A stretch of DNA of 64,000 nt from Ceratodon purpureus (Eukaryota > Streptophyta > Bryopsida > Pseudoditrichales > Ditrichaceae): positions 63,965,877 to 64,029,876 of the forward strand of contig CM026426.1 in NCBI GenBank assembly GCA_014871385.1, given 5' to 3'. The position numbers and the translations under genes are program-made. The notes under the pieces were generated by a model, which saw only the letters and a list, made by a program, of their open reading frames with translations, was not told the origin of the DNA and did no database searches. Shown one piece after another: positions 1 through 10,541 of this stretch (position 1 is its first letter; the number at the start of each line of letters is the position of its first letter).

Positions 1-1083
1 ATGCTTGTGAATTTTCTTGTTCCGATATTGGGCGAGAGATCACTTGTCGATCCCCGTTGCTGGGCATGGCGAAAGGAAAGGACACCGGAGGCGAAGCACC
101 TACCCACCCTGGCCAAGACCCATCAGCGGGCATGTAGTAGGAGAGCTCCGATGATTGCATGTTCATGTGTGGGGGGTAATGTTGAGGCTTTGTTGCGGAA
201 CGCTGGCTACCAACAACGTATCCGGTGTCCCCACTGCCACTAGTACTCCCGTCTCTGCCGAACGATTGCGAAGGCTGACTCAGTCTGCCCGAACTAGGGG
301 CCACAGAATGTGTTGGGTCGATAGGGTTCCGGTTCGCAGAATGTACTGGTCCTGATCTCTGGAGCAAACCGAGAGCAACATGATCAAGGTGAGGAACAAC
401 ATTCGAGGGTGATTGCATTTGGGACGGGTGGCCCGGTTGCGTGGGGCGATTGTACCCGTGAAACATGTATTGCATCGGCAGTTGCGAATCGGAGCCTCCG
501 CTAGAGGTTGCTGGATAAACAAGGTGAGGTGGCCAAGACTGCACGTAGTTGGGTCGCTGTTGATACGTTGACAACACTGGCATGTTCCCGCTTGAATTCC
601 CCTGCACGACAAACAACTTCTGTTAATACTTCTGCAGATAACACTTCGAATAATGCACTAGATGCAGTCATCAAGTGTTTCTCTAATTGATTTTCAAATA
701 TATAAATGTCATTAAAAATATATATAAAAAATGGAATAACGACGCAGACCATGTTGTAGGCCTGAATGCAATGCCGAGAAATAAATCTAACACGCCTGGA
801 ACTTCTGTATCTGTACGAATTTTGGCAATTCGTTGGAAAATGACGGTTACCGTACGGTACAGCAACAGAGAATGGTGAAACAATGCATCGTGCAATATCG
901 GACTCATTATTCGTACAATACAGTTTCCATGTAATATAGATCAAATTTCAACGAGTATGAGTTACTGTTCACCTGCGAGGAAGGAGGTGAAGCGGAAAAC
1001 CCGGACGATCCCATGTGGTACCGAGTTGGTGTGAAGCCCAAATTAACACCTACCAAGCCTGGTACTCTTACAACAATCACTTC
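1..1083 (-). CDS. 3' part of an unrecognised S/P/Q/G-rich protein gene, runs off the left edge
   Basis: Two minus-strand exons can be read. Exon 973..1083 opens after a CGCAG acceptor and closes at TCGCAG|GTGAAC. Exon 601..1 opens after TCGTGCAG and stays open to the window edge. The splice is phase 0, and the joined reading is low complexity, rich in Ser, Pro, Gln, Gly and Asn with scattered PQ and PS pairs. No start or stop lies in view and no domain is recognisable. Such composition is common in disordered tails of plant regulators, but no function can be assigned. The frame has no stop for about 200 codons from 601 to 1, which is the main support. The intron 602..972 is AT-rich and shows nothing else. 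Confidence 0.55.
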
Positions 1084-1388
1084 CTGCGCTCACCCAATAC
1101 ATATTTATTGATTAATCACACCATTTGGAAAATAATTCACACACCACGGACATTGACTCCAGTATGATTGCCATAATGGTATTGGAGACGGCACTGTTAT
1201 ATATACAAAAGGGACATCTTTGAAATTCATATTTTGAAAAAGCAAAATACAATTGCAAATCCTCTAAGTGCTGGAGATTGTGCATCTACAGGCTGGTGCC
1301 TACTCGAAGCCCAAACTCATTCTTTCCTGCCGCGTCACACGTTTTCCTTCCTGGAGTCGTTTCCGGAAAGACAATCACCACGTACGAT

Positions 1389-2240
1389 TCATTCCGAGTC
1401 TGAATCTGTAGACGTGTTTTCTGCATCGGAGCTCTCGGGAGATCCCCCTATAAGTACGCGGTGATCTCCCTTAATCCAGGACGCTAAACCTATCCTCCAT
1501 TCCGGTGTCCCCTCAATGAAACGCATCCACCCCGAACACACAGGGCGTAGGCTGCAGCAAATCTGGAAATTCTCGACGCGCGAGACACCCAACATCATCT
1601 CGGGCCACAACGATTTTGAACAGGCTTCCTCTGACCAACCGGTCATTAAAATCGGCCATAGTTTGGACAAAACAACTTCACGTGGAAGACAGTCCATGAA
1701 GGACTCTTGCACGACAGGCTCTGGGTCGCCAGCCTTGCGCTGGGGTTGGCCTTCCTCTCTCCAATCCTCGATGGGGATATACTCTGGTATCGGAAGATTC
1801 TGCCTCTTCATACTCCTCTCACTTTCATCTCTGACTGCCTTAACAACATATTTCATAACGGCATGCACTCTGGAACGGGTGCGAGGTGGAGCAGTACTGT
1901 CCACATCATCTACACCTACACATCTATCCATGACCCCTCCAGTATTTCCTAACACCTTTCTGTGGATCAACGTACGTACCTAATCAAGCAACGAAGTTTC
2001 AGAGTCTGGGCTTTGTAAATCCCATAGACACTGACGGACTGGGTGAAAGTCAAGAATAAGGAAGGATAGGTTCAATAGGGGAGAGGGAGCACTTCGGTCA
2101 GACGAGTCGATAGAGAGAGAACTAACCTGAAGTTCTCGAGAATGCCAAGGATCGGTTTTCTGGTAAGGACAATAAGTAGCCTCCTCGTATCCGAGCGCGC
2201 AGACTCTCTGCGCCGCGAAGGCACCGTCGTGTGGTTCCAT
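1389..2240 (-). CDS. F-box-like protein, two exons
   Basis: Exon 1 is 2240..2127, with ATG at 2240 and donor CTTCAG|GTTAGT. Exon 2 is 1979..1389, with acceptor GATTAG and stop TGA. The phase 0 join gives about 234 residues and the intron is 147 bp. Around residues 130-200 there is an F-box-like pattern: LP, then a Leu/Trp-rich helix, then CSLRPVCSGWMRFI, which resembles the helix-turn of F-boxes where a CR.W motif follows. The tail is acidic and Ser-rich (STDSDSE). Known F-box proteins bind SKP1 in SCF ubiquitin ligases; that role here is inference. A shorter relative lies at 59504..59851, sharing the LP...IW..LM...VCRGW pattern and an acidic end. The start lies 76 bp from the start of a divergent plus-strand ORF, so a shared promoter is possible. 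Confidence 0.6.
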
Positions 2241-2315
2241 TGATGCTTCCACGTTTCCGCAGCCCTGAAAAATCAACTGGAAGGAATCACCGGTAATGGA
2301 GGGAAGGAGAGGCCT

Positions 2316-2591
2316 ATGAAGCGCCTAATAAGTGCCAGAGTTGGCGATACGGGGGAAATTTCCATCCAAGTGCGCAATATTACATCAGAGGTGGAAGGAG
2401 AGGTACGAGCTCCAGTGGTCGGTGATCCTCAGGATGAAGGTGACAACGAGCGCTCAGACGAGGAAGACCCGGATTGCGATGAGGCGCCAAATGACGGGGA
2501 TGTGATAATCCGGCACGAATTGGGGCCCACTTTGGCTCGGAATAGACAACCTTCACGCAAGAAAAAGCCTCGCAAGACAAAGAGAGAGTAG
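2316..2591 (+). CDS. Small acidic ORF with basic tail, unrecognised
   Basis: An ATG-initiated 91-residue frame with TAG stop. The middle is strongly acidic (runs of D and E around residues 45-65), and the C-terminus ends in a lysine/arginine cluster (RKKKPRKTKRE) that could act as a nuclear localisation signal. No family is recognised. It could equally be the last exon of a larger gene, since no upstream exon could be established with confidence. It lies head to head with the F-box-like gene, 75 bp between start codons. Confidence 0.35.
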   Translation: MKRLISARVGDTGEISIQVRNITSEVEGEVRAPVVGDPQDEGDNERSDEEDPDCDEAPNDGDVIIRHELGPTLARNRQPSRKKKPRKTKRE

Positions 2592-2880
2592 ACTGTGGTC
2601 ACTTTTTTAGCGCATGAAGTAGCAGTAAATGTAACCATAAAATCTACTGGCTAACACCCCCCTGAAAAAAAAATTACGTAGACATATACTGTTACTAAGA
2701 GACAACCTAGTTCAGTATCTCCCACTCGCAGGAATTGTATGGATGTGCTTTGTATTAGTTTTTGAGCGCTTAATGCGGTTAATATATTTCCATTGAGTCA
2801 TTGACCAATGACTTTTTTTTGTATTCTTTACAATGTATGAGTAAACCGCACTCGAACCTGTATGTAATGCTACATATCTG
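2592..2880. other. AT-rich gene-free stretch
   Basis: Contains short A and T runs (for example around 2663 and 2813) and no reading frame with coding character. It separates the small ORF from the GC-rich array, and the base composition changes abruptly at about 2880. Confidence 0.6.
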
Positions 2881-3225
2881 GGCGCGTGCACGGGGACGGG
2901 CGCGTACAGGAAGGCGGGCGAGTGCACGGAGACGGGCGCGTGCGCGGAAACGGGCGCGTGCACGGTCACAAGCGCGTGAAGCGAGCAGGCATGTACAGAT
3001 AACCGGCGCGTGCAGAGTTACGGGCGCGTGCAGAGTTACGGGCGCGAGCACGCGGGCACGGGCATATGCAGCGTCGTCGGGCGTGCCCGATCTAGGCTGA
3101 CGGGCACGAGCGCGAGCACTCTCCCCGGGCTCGTGCGAACGCGGCGGACGGGCGCGTGTGGAGTCCGTGTTCGGGCGCGTATGCAGGCCCTGTACGCGCG
3201 CGTGTACGCGCTTACGGGCGCGATC
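2881..3225 (+). repeat. GC-rich degenerate tandem array, core GGGCGCG
   Basis: About 345 bp of imperfect 10-14 bp repeats built on ACGGGCGCGTGC, with variants such as GGGCGCGTGCAGAGTTAC and GGGCGCGAGCACGC. The array is bounded by AT-rich DNA on the left and a TATA-like box on the right. It sits directly upstream of the kinase-like gene in the same orientation as that gene. A matching array in mirrored orientation lies upstream of the minus-strand gene that starts at 15333. ORFs on both strands inside it are repeat artefacts. Confidence 0.85.
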
Positions 3226-3238
3226 ATCCGAGGGGAGC

Positions 3239-3246
3239 ATAAAAGG
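3239..3246 (+). promoter_or_regulatory. TATA-like box before the kinase-like gene
   Basis: ATAAAAGG follows immediately after the GGGCGCG array and lies about 175 bp upstream of the ATG at 3420. Position and sequence suit a core promoter; no transcript data are available. Confidence 0.45.
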
Positions 3247-3419
3247 CTCCCCTTAACCCTTATTTTCTACTTTTCAAAGTCTCCTCTTCCAGGTGGCTCC
3301 TTGTCCTAGCTCGTGACTCCACGTGCTCTGCTTGGAACTGCAGGAAGTGGGAGCAATCAGATTGGGTGGGGAGGAACTTTTGTTTTTTTTTTTCTGTTGT
3401 CCAATTTATCATTCCAACT

Positions 3420-4973
3420 ATGTCGCTTTCTCGTGGATCCGGGAAACGTCCCGCGTACTTAGATCTTGATGCTCTTGTAGATGAGGTGGTGGCAACCTCC
3501 ACAGTACCATCTCATACTGGCTCGAACCCGTCATCGAGCTTCTCGGGAAAGAAGAACCGGAAACGGGCAAGTGAGAAGGACCCGGACTTCATTCGAGAGC
3601 TAACATTGGATTGGTACGGATGTTGTAAACGGGAGGCAATTACCCGTACATATGTTGACAAGGGAGAGTCGGGAATTAGGGCATTAAAGGAGCAGTTGGA
3701 AGAGTATTTGTGGAAGAAGCTGCAGAGTTCCGAGAGATATAATGATTGTATTAAATACTATCATTTCCCTAAATGGATGGAGCAACAAATAATAACAAAC
3801 ACTACGAACATTGTGTATGTGTTTGAGTGTGTCAACAAGAAGCCGACGGAGGGCTACTCGCAGGCGCAGAAGGTGGAGATAGAGAAGCTCAAATATGTCC
3901 AAGATTCGTGCACGAGATTCTCAAGTAATAGGACGAGGGTGAGGCCATCGCTTGAAGCTAGACTGAAAAGCGCAATGGATAAATACTTGTGGGGAGCAGT
4001 GGTCTCGGTTCCAAGAGGGGTCAAGTTGGTTCCGCTGTTAGGCATAAGGGAAGGCGGGTATGGTAAAGTCCAAAAATTACGTATTGTTGGCATGGAAACC
4101 ATACCTGAGACTTGTGTCTTTGCGGGGAAGATGTCCAAGGCTACTGACGAGACCCAGAAGCGGTACGAGACAGCAATAGAAGCCATGGTTTGCAAGATTG
4201 ACCATCCCGACGTTATTAAGTTTTTTGCGGTCAATGACTGGACGATGGAAGCCTACACGCTTTGGTGGAATGGGGATTGCCTTCAGAATTTTCTGAACAG
4301 ATTAAATTCTAATATCTCGGAGGGTACTCAGAACCGTAACATCCACAAGCAAACAGATGAGCCCATGGAAACACGTGATTGTGTTAAGGCCTTCCGCACC
4401 CATAGGGCCAAGCTAGCTTGGGCACTGATCTGTATTATGGACCTGGTCCATAAGGGGTATTTGCAGCATAATGACATCTCCTCGGGACACGTCTTGCTTC
4501 ACTTCCCAGAGGATAAAGTGAGCGAAGTTTACATTGGAGTATGCGGTTGGGGCATGGCAAGTCGCACTTACGAGACAACTCCTTCAAGGTACGGTTACCC
4601 AACTGCAGCGGAGCGTACGGCTGCCTTCAAGGAACGTGGTACTTTTGTCGCTCCGGAGTTGTGGTACACTTATGGTAAGCCAAATTCGGAGACCTCATTG
4701 GAAACTCTAAGGAGGAGACATCTATATACGCAAGCTGCCGATGCGTACTCGGTTGGAGTGGTAGCAAATATGATTTGGAAGGACGAGGACGACTTCGACC
4801 TTTTCAAGGATGCAGCGGGGAAGGCTAGATTTGCAGTGGTGTTGAAGGAGCTCACAAATCCCGATCCCAAGAACCGCTCCACAGGCTCCACCTTGCAGTT
4901 GGCCCACGCTACTCTAACATCCCCTCCCTACAATTTCCAGATCCCAGAGTGTTGTTATCGCAAACATATTTAG
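3420..4973 (+). CDS. Protein kinase-like protein with pseudokinase substitutions
   Basis: A single-exon frame of 517 residues, ATG at 3420, stop TAG. Residues 1-50 are Ser/Lys-rich and 55-195 are a helical region of unknown type. A kinase fold follows: glycine loop REGGYGKV near 211-217, the VAIK-type lysine in AGK at K237, a catalytic-loop equivalent HND at 350-352, and an APE equivalent at 411-413. Two metal-binding positions are changed. The Asn expected five residues after the catalytic Asp is His357, and the DFG Asp is Gly376 (CGWGMA). By the rules of the kinase family this should impair magnesium-ATP handling, so a pseudokinase or scaffold is inferred. A relative at 41307..42891 keeps both residues. 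Upstream lie a TATA-like box and the GGGCGCG array. The final motif PPYNFQIP is shared with the relative, which supports the stop. Confidence 0.8.
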   Translation: MSLSRGSGKRPAYLDLDALVDEVVATSTVPSHTGSNPSSSFSGKKNRKRASEKDPDFIRELTLDWYGCCKREAITRTYVDKGESGIRALKEQLEEYLWKKLQSSERYNDCIKYYHFPKWMEQQIITNTTNIVYVFECVNKKPTEGYSQAQKVEIEKLKYVQDSCTRFSSNRTRVRPSLEARLKSAMDKYLWGAVVSVPRGVKLVPLLGIREGGYGKVQKLRIVGMETIPETCVFAGKMSKATDETQKRYETAIEAMVCKIDHPDVIKFFAVNDWTMEAYTLWWNGDCLQNFLNRLNSNISEGTQNRNIHKQTDEPMETRDCVKAFRTHRAKLAWALICIMDLVHKGYLQHNDISSGHVLLHFPEDKVSEVYIGVCGWGMASRTYETTPSRYGYPTAAERTAAFKERGTFVAPELWYTYGKPNSETSLETLRRRHLYTQAADAYSVGVVANMIWKDEDDFDLFKDAAGKARFAVVLKELTNPDPKNRSTGSTLQLAHATLTSPPYNFQIPECCYRKHI

Positions 4974-6702
4974 AAGTACGCAAGAAGTGACAACAATGTG
5001 ATATTCCCAATTCTCCATAAGGGGTGAATATACACTAAACTAGTACGATTATGTAGTCACAGAGTGCAATTTCAGAGGTGTTTGCCATTGAAATCTATGT
5101 CAATCATATCATAGTAACTTGTAGGGGTTTAGGGTACCATATTATGATAATAGACCCTATATTGTAGCTATTTTTAGAGTTGTTGTTAAAAGATTTTCTA
5201 CTAAATGAAAGTAGGTAGTATATTTATGGACTCTCATATACTTGTCACAGTTTTGTATGTAAGACAAATATACTTTGTATGGCTTAAAAAAATTGTGCAA
5301 TCCAAGAAGGATTCTTTGATTATATATTGTATATACATTCTTCTTCCACATTTTATATTGAAATATGCAACATAGGGTCTAAATTGTCATATAGGGTAAG
5401 AAATGTCTTCTTTATTGTAGAGTCGATAAAATATGGGTATATTATTTTGTTTTTGGTTTTTTTGGTTTTGTGCTCTCTAATGTGACCATGATACAGTTGG
5501 ACCAGCTATAGCGGTGACTAAATTCCATTTGCATAGCATATATCACAAATTCCGCTAATAATGTTGCTGGTGACATAAACACAGTATGTTACATACTACG
5601 AAGTACTTCAGTGTACTTAGATGCACGGGCAGGGTCCAGCAATGTTCCACGTGTCTCGCCTTTTTGAGATCTATTTGGGGTCGGCTGGCTCTCCGTCGTG
5701 CACGTACTGGTTTTGGATTCGCTACTCAACGTTTTCGAGGCACAACTTCAAAAAGTGATTGTCGTATTGATGATGCTTTGCTATTGCATACCTGCAGATA
5801 GGAAATTCTTTGGATTGTAATGCAAATCAGCAGGCTTTCCCACATGGTATTGGATCTGAAATGCCTTCTTTAGCATCCATGTTCGGAATTTTGCTATTTG
5901 CTATTGCAGTCAGCCTTTTCTCGCCGTTCAGACTTCAATTCAACACCCTTTTTCTACTAAGATTTTGCTTAGACTTTGCGAACGTTCATTAGATGAAAGG
6001 AATCCCAACAAATTTCGGTGGTTTAGGGTTTGGGATTACACAACCTCCTTCTTTCTGTTCCGGTTCTTTTTCGGTTATCTCTGCCTTGAGTGTTTACGAC
6101 GAAGAGTTTAGCGACTCTCGGGAGCATGGAGAAACTGGGAAGCTAGTGGGTTTCTGAAGCGATGCTTTGAGAGTGCATTATGCGCACTGGGGACTGACGA
6201 GAGTTTTCAAAGCGTATTCAGAGGATTACTGAGTTTTAGAAGCGCAGTTAAGGGCTTCGAGGCTACGACAGAAAACCCTACTTGAATGTGCACATTCGAA
6301 GGTAATGTTCTCTCTGGCTTGGATTGTATTTCCTCATTGAATTTGCTTAACATACCATTTGCTGTGGAAGCTTTGTAGTAAACTGAATGGAATATTCAAG
6401 GAATACAATCTGTAACTTACACAAAATATGGCCACAGTAAAGAAATGAAAGAGAAGTTCATATTCCTAGCAGTAGTTGGCGTTCATTTTTTTTTTTTTTG
6501 GCGTTTTGTTTAGAGACCGCTACTCTATTCTACATCTGAATTCTAATTGAGAATGTTATATGAAAGACGAAAAAAAGATGGAACAGTCTGTTTTCGATTA
6601 TTGTTATGGACACTCTTTGGTTTACTTTGATATCCATCTGGTTCTGTAGACGTTTTCATCGCTAACCATCATAAATTCTGTGGGAGCCTTGTAGTGTACC
6701 GA
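4974..6702. other. Gene-free AT-rich interval with telomere-type motif
   Basis: No frame with coding character was found. A TTTAGGGTTT motif sits at about 6022-6031. Such telo-boxes are frequent in plant promoters, and this one may belong to the promoter or 5' leader of the transposase gene that starts near 6703. Another GGTTTAGGGTA motif is near 5127. The T10-T12 runs near 6487 and 5455 look like ordinary simple sequence. Confidence 0.5.
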
Positions 6703-9700
6703 ATGGGAAATTCAAGGAATCAGCAAAGGCGCTGTGGAGTCAGGCGTCCTGGACCAGCGCAGAGAGCACAGGTTGTACAAGAAGAGCACATATGGCCTCA
6801 TGTCATTATTGCCAGAGAACGAGCAGCTGAGCGTCAAAGGCAGTGTCGGGCCAACAAGCGCTCCTTGGAGGAAGCTTCTAGAAATCTCCTGAGGAGTGAC
6901 AAGGGAGCACCATCGCATGGTGTCTGGAGAAGAGACGCCACGAGAGTATCCAAGAGAATTGTCCAGTTCATCGTGGAGGAGTTTGAAAGGGTGAGACGGG
7001 GTCCTGATTTCAGGGTGGCTGTGATTGAGTCGATGCTTCGGAATAACATACTACTGCCGCATTTGCCGCAGTACTACTCTTCCCCCTCGGAAGCAAGAGC
7101 TCAGTATTCCTTCATTTAGAGTTACAGGACCGAGTTAGAATCGTTGAAGATTCCAACTTCAACAGAGAAGTTGGTTAGAAAGACCACGCTACTTGAAGCA
7201 GCGGTGTCCAGGGATGTTCCTGGGGTTAGAGCTCTATCAAGGGTCCTTGGCACAAAGGCGAGTAACATCTCCAATGCAATTCAGAGGCGCCAAAATTTGG
7301 AATCCACGGGTGCATCAATCTACACCTTGGCCAAAAGGAGAAAGCGAGAAGGCTTGTCGGACAACACTATAGTCATAGTGAACTTGTGGTGGACTTCTGA
7401 AACTCGTGTTAGTCCTAATAAAAAGGATGTAACTCGGAAGAGGTTGGGGCCGAAGACATATGAGCATCACCCTACACATTTCCTCTTGGAATCACTGGTA
7501 CTCTCTGAACTCCACATTCACTGTCCAAGTACTTGGTTGTCATGTTGATCAAGTATTCGTCATACTAGATTTTACCTTGTATATAGTTTGTGGTGTGTTG
7601 TTGAACTACTTTGACAACGTCTGTATACTGTGAATAGTATCCATTCGGTGTAGGGTTCGACAACGTAGTATCTTTGACAGGATACAATGTTGTTTGAGGT
7701 GCAGCGGATGGGGTAAAAAGTATACCCCACATACTATGTATACTCTAATTTACACTTAGTAGTATATGTTTGAGAGATGAGTTATACATGCTCTAGAATA
7801 ATAGATACATATCATTGTATTTGTAGTGTTTCTTAGTGTATGCATTGCCTATGTAGAGTAGCATTTATGTACTATTGAATGATACATAAGTATATAGCAT
7901 ATACTTCTCACAGTCTTTCTGCATCAAACCAAGTATGTCGTTGAAGACTTCTAATATGTATATAGTACTGTACTATACTCTACGATATAGGACACAAAGT
8001 ATATTCATTGACCAAAGATGCTTTATTTGCTTATACAATTTATTTATTATTTGAATGTGTTTTGCTCACATACTTACCTTCATTGGACATTCACGGTTTT
8101 GTTCCTTTTGCAGTCGTCTTTTTACTCTCGATTCCGTATGGGGCATGGAGACCAGCGATAGGATTCAGTGCATTTGAGAGATTGAAGCCGTTTTTGTGAA
8201 GAAATGTGGAGACCGAAATGTGTGCTGTTGCAAGTATCACGTAGAGCTAGACTTGCTCAGGGAAGGGTTGAACAGCATGAGAAATGCCACTAAGGGATTA
8301 CATGCCTCCATCTCTTGCGCTTGTGACTGTCAACTTTGTATCAATGCATCCACATCAGGGTGCTGTGCTTCAGATAATAGTTTTAAAGGGGTGACTATGT
8401 TATGGGAGCAAATTGTATGCCCTAAGGCAGAGACTGCTGAATTTCACAAGCTGGAATGTCTAATGGGGTTGTGTGGGGACTGTGGTGCAGATAAGCTTCC
8501 ACTTTGTCCTATGGAAAGAGCAAACTCGACCTGGACTTTGAGATGGAGATGTTTTGAGAACGAATTTGTCGGTTTCAATGACAATGGAGAGCCTCGGAAG
8601 AAAATTAAGGAAGTGTTTGAAAAAACCTCGTGCTATGATTTCATTCAGTATTTGTTGCCAAGATTGCAGAAATTTGAGACCCATAATTTTGTTGCTAGAT
8701 GGCAAGATGTGAAATGTCGGAAAAGTATGGAAACGATGCCTCATGATGTTGTTCTATCTCATATAGACTTCGCTGAAAATTACACGTTTGAAATGCAAAA
8801 TGAAATACAGTCTATGCATTGGCAATCTTCACAGGTAACAATTCTAGTACACATAACCTATTGCATGGATGTGGCTACAGGAGAAATGAGGAAAGGCACA
8901 CATTTTTATGTCTCTGATGATCGTACTCATGATACTTTATTTGTCCAGCACTCTTTGCTTCTCCATTGGGCTTGGATGGAGTCTAAAGGCGTTCATCCCT
9001 CTCGGCATTGGGTGAGGAGTGATGGCTGTGCCGGGCAGTTTAAAGGAGCCAGATCTATGTATTTTGTGAGTCGTTATCCTGGACTAACGAGGGGGGTGTG
9101 AGATGACTTGGAATTTCTTTGGGAGAGGGCATGGAAAGGGCGCATGGGATGGGGCAGGAGCTGTGGTGAAACGGGCTCTTCGGATAGAGCAACTTCATAA
9201 TCCAACCCGGAAGTTACAAGACGCAAAGGACGTTGTGGAGTTCCTACAGGTATCCATGTCAGGTTTGGTTCAAAGTTCTGTTCAGTCCAAGAGAACCGTG
9301 TCATATAGACACTTTTATAATATCAAGCCGGATGATGTGGATTGAACACATGTACATGGATGCCACACAATTCCAAGTTCGAGGAGTTTGCATTCTATAC
9401 ATGCAGTGTCACTAGCAGACCCTACATTGTTGATAGTTAGAGAGCTTAGTTGCTAGTGTGCGCCATGCATTGATACTGAGTGGCAATCATGTGAGAATGC
9501 CTCATATGTTCAGTCCTGGAGGGTTGTGAAGTTAGCTCCCACCAATGTTTCTTTTGTGAGGGACCAAATGCTACCTGGACTAGGGGAAGGAGGTGATACT
9601 GGTGATGAAGAACCCTGGCATTATGAATCTGATGACGAATCGCTTGGAGGTCTGGTGAACATCGGTGACAACTTTGTTGTTCCAGCAATCCAAGGCAACG

Positions 9701-10020
9701 AAGAGGGTGTTGAGTTTTACATTCTACAATGTCAAAAAGAGAGACAACTTGTGAGGGAGAACTTCAAGTGCGTATGGGGTGGAGAGTTCGAGCGTGGGCA
9801 ATATGTGATTGCAGGAACATACTATCAGAAATGGGGCAACAGTGAGAAGTCCTTTGTATATTTGAAGAATTCTCAACTTGCATATATTGATGCTGATCTA
9901 GTTCTTGCATGCAAGTTCAACATGCTGCCAGCTCTTCACAGAGTGAAGGGGGATGATCCTGTGTACCAGTTAACAAATGAGAGTATAGAGGTCATTAGGA
10001 CCAGTCTTCAGGGCTTGTAA
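6703..10020 (+). pseudogene. Decayed DDE-like transposase of an unclassified family
   Basis: Reading from ATG 6703, the N-terminal part is basic and helical and carries an in-frame TAG at 7117. After an apparent intron (about 7498-8113) the core follows. It has a zinc-binding-like CCCKYH motif near 8217, an acidic DFAENY motif near 8770, a second acidic SDGCAGQFK motif near 9020, and NFFGRGHGKGAWDGAGAVVK near 9110-9165. This order of Asp-containing motifs matches a widespread but poorly classified group of transposase-like proteins known to me from invertebrate and green genomes; that assignment is from memory of the family. The frame breaks at T5 8191-8195 (one T short) and G6 9091-9096 (one G extra). 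Stops TGA 9343 and TAG 9451 interrupt the C-terminal part, which then runs to the TAA at 10018. The same frame continues across each stop, so this is one gene, now broken or misassembled. Confidence 0.7.
7498..8113 (+). other. Probable AT-rich intron with AGTATAC-like repeats
   Basis: Bounded by TCACTG|GTACTC and TTTTGCAG. It is rich in TATACT/AGTATA words (for example 7718-7760, 7960-7985). A similar texture fills the intron at 13094-13813. The exact acceptor is uncertain because the frame after 8114 only becomes clear at 8160. Confidence 0.4.
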
Positions 10021-10541
10021 GCCCGGTAATCCTTGATGTACCATAGAATACGACCCCTTGTTATACAGATTATTGATATTAATGTGAACGGGGTCTGAAC
10101 TCTCCTGTGTATAGTTTGTTTGTATGTGACACTTAGAATCGGATTTTAGATAATGGGCTTCATTTTTTTCTGTTGCTTTCAACATTTTAATTGGAGGCGT
10201 TTACAAACATTCAAAGTTGCAGCTCTTGGTTTCATTTAGTTGATTAATAAGTTAGTAATTTCGACTATTTAATTCACAAATTTGGTATCAAAGTTGCAAC
10301 ATGTGAGGTTCTGTACAGAAACTGGGAGTGAGTGTGTATTTTTATTGAAATATTTTAGTGTAGGTACTATTGAAATATCGTAAAGAAGTGCACATAACTC
10401 CAGCAGGTTCGGTGCACAAAACAGACAGAGAACCAAATAAGACCCTAACAGTTCGTAGTTTACAGTCAGGTATAATTTACTACGTCTAAGTCATTGAGGT
10501 CTTTCGACAAGCCAAATAGTCTCTTCTTCTCTAGGGGTAAT
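10021..10541. other. Intergenic, gene-free
   Basis: AT-rich DNA between two convergent genes: the transposase ends from the left and the SET gene from the right. No coding frame, repeat or promoter-like structure was recognised. Confidence 0.6.

Noticed and set aside
2779..3309. Overlapping ORFs in the GGGCGCG array
   Set aside because: Open only because the GC-rich repeats lack stop words; Arg/Ala-repeat products.
3515..3530. tRNA B-box-like GGCTCGAACC
   Set aside because: Inside the kinase coding frame, without an A box or clover-leaf pairing around it.
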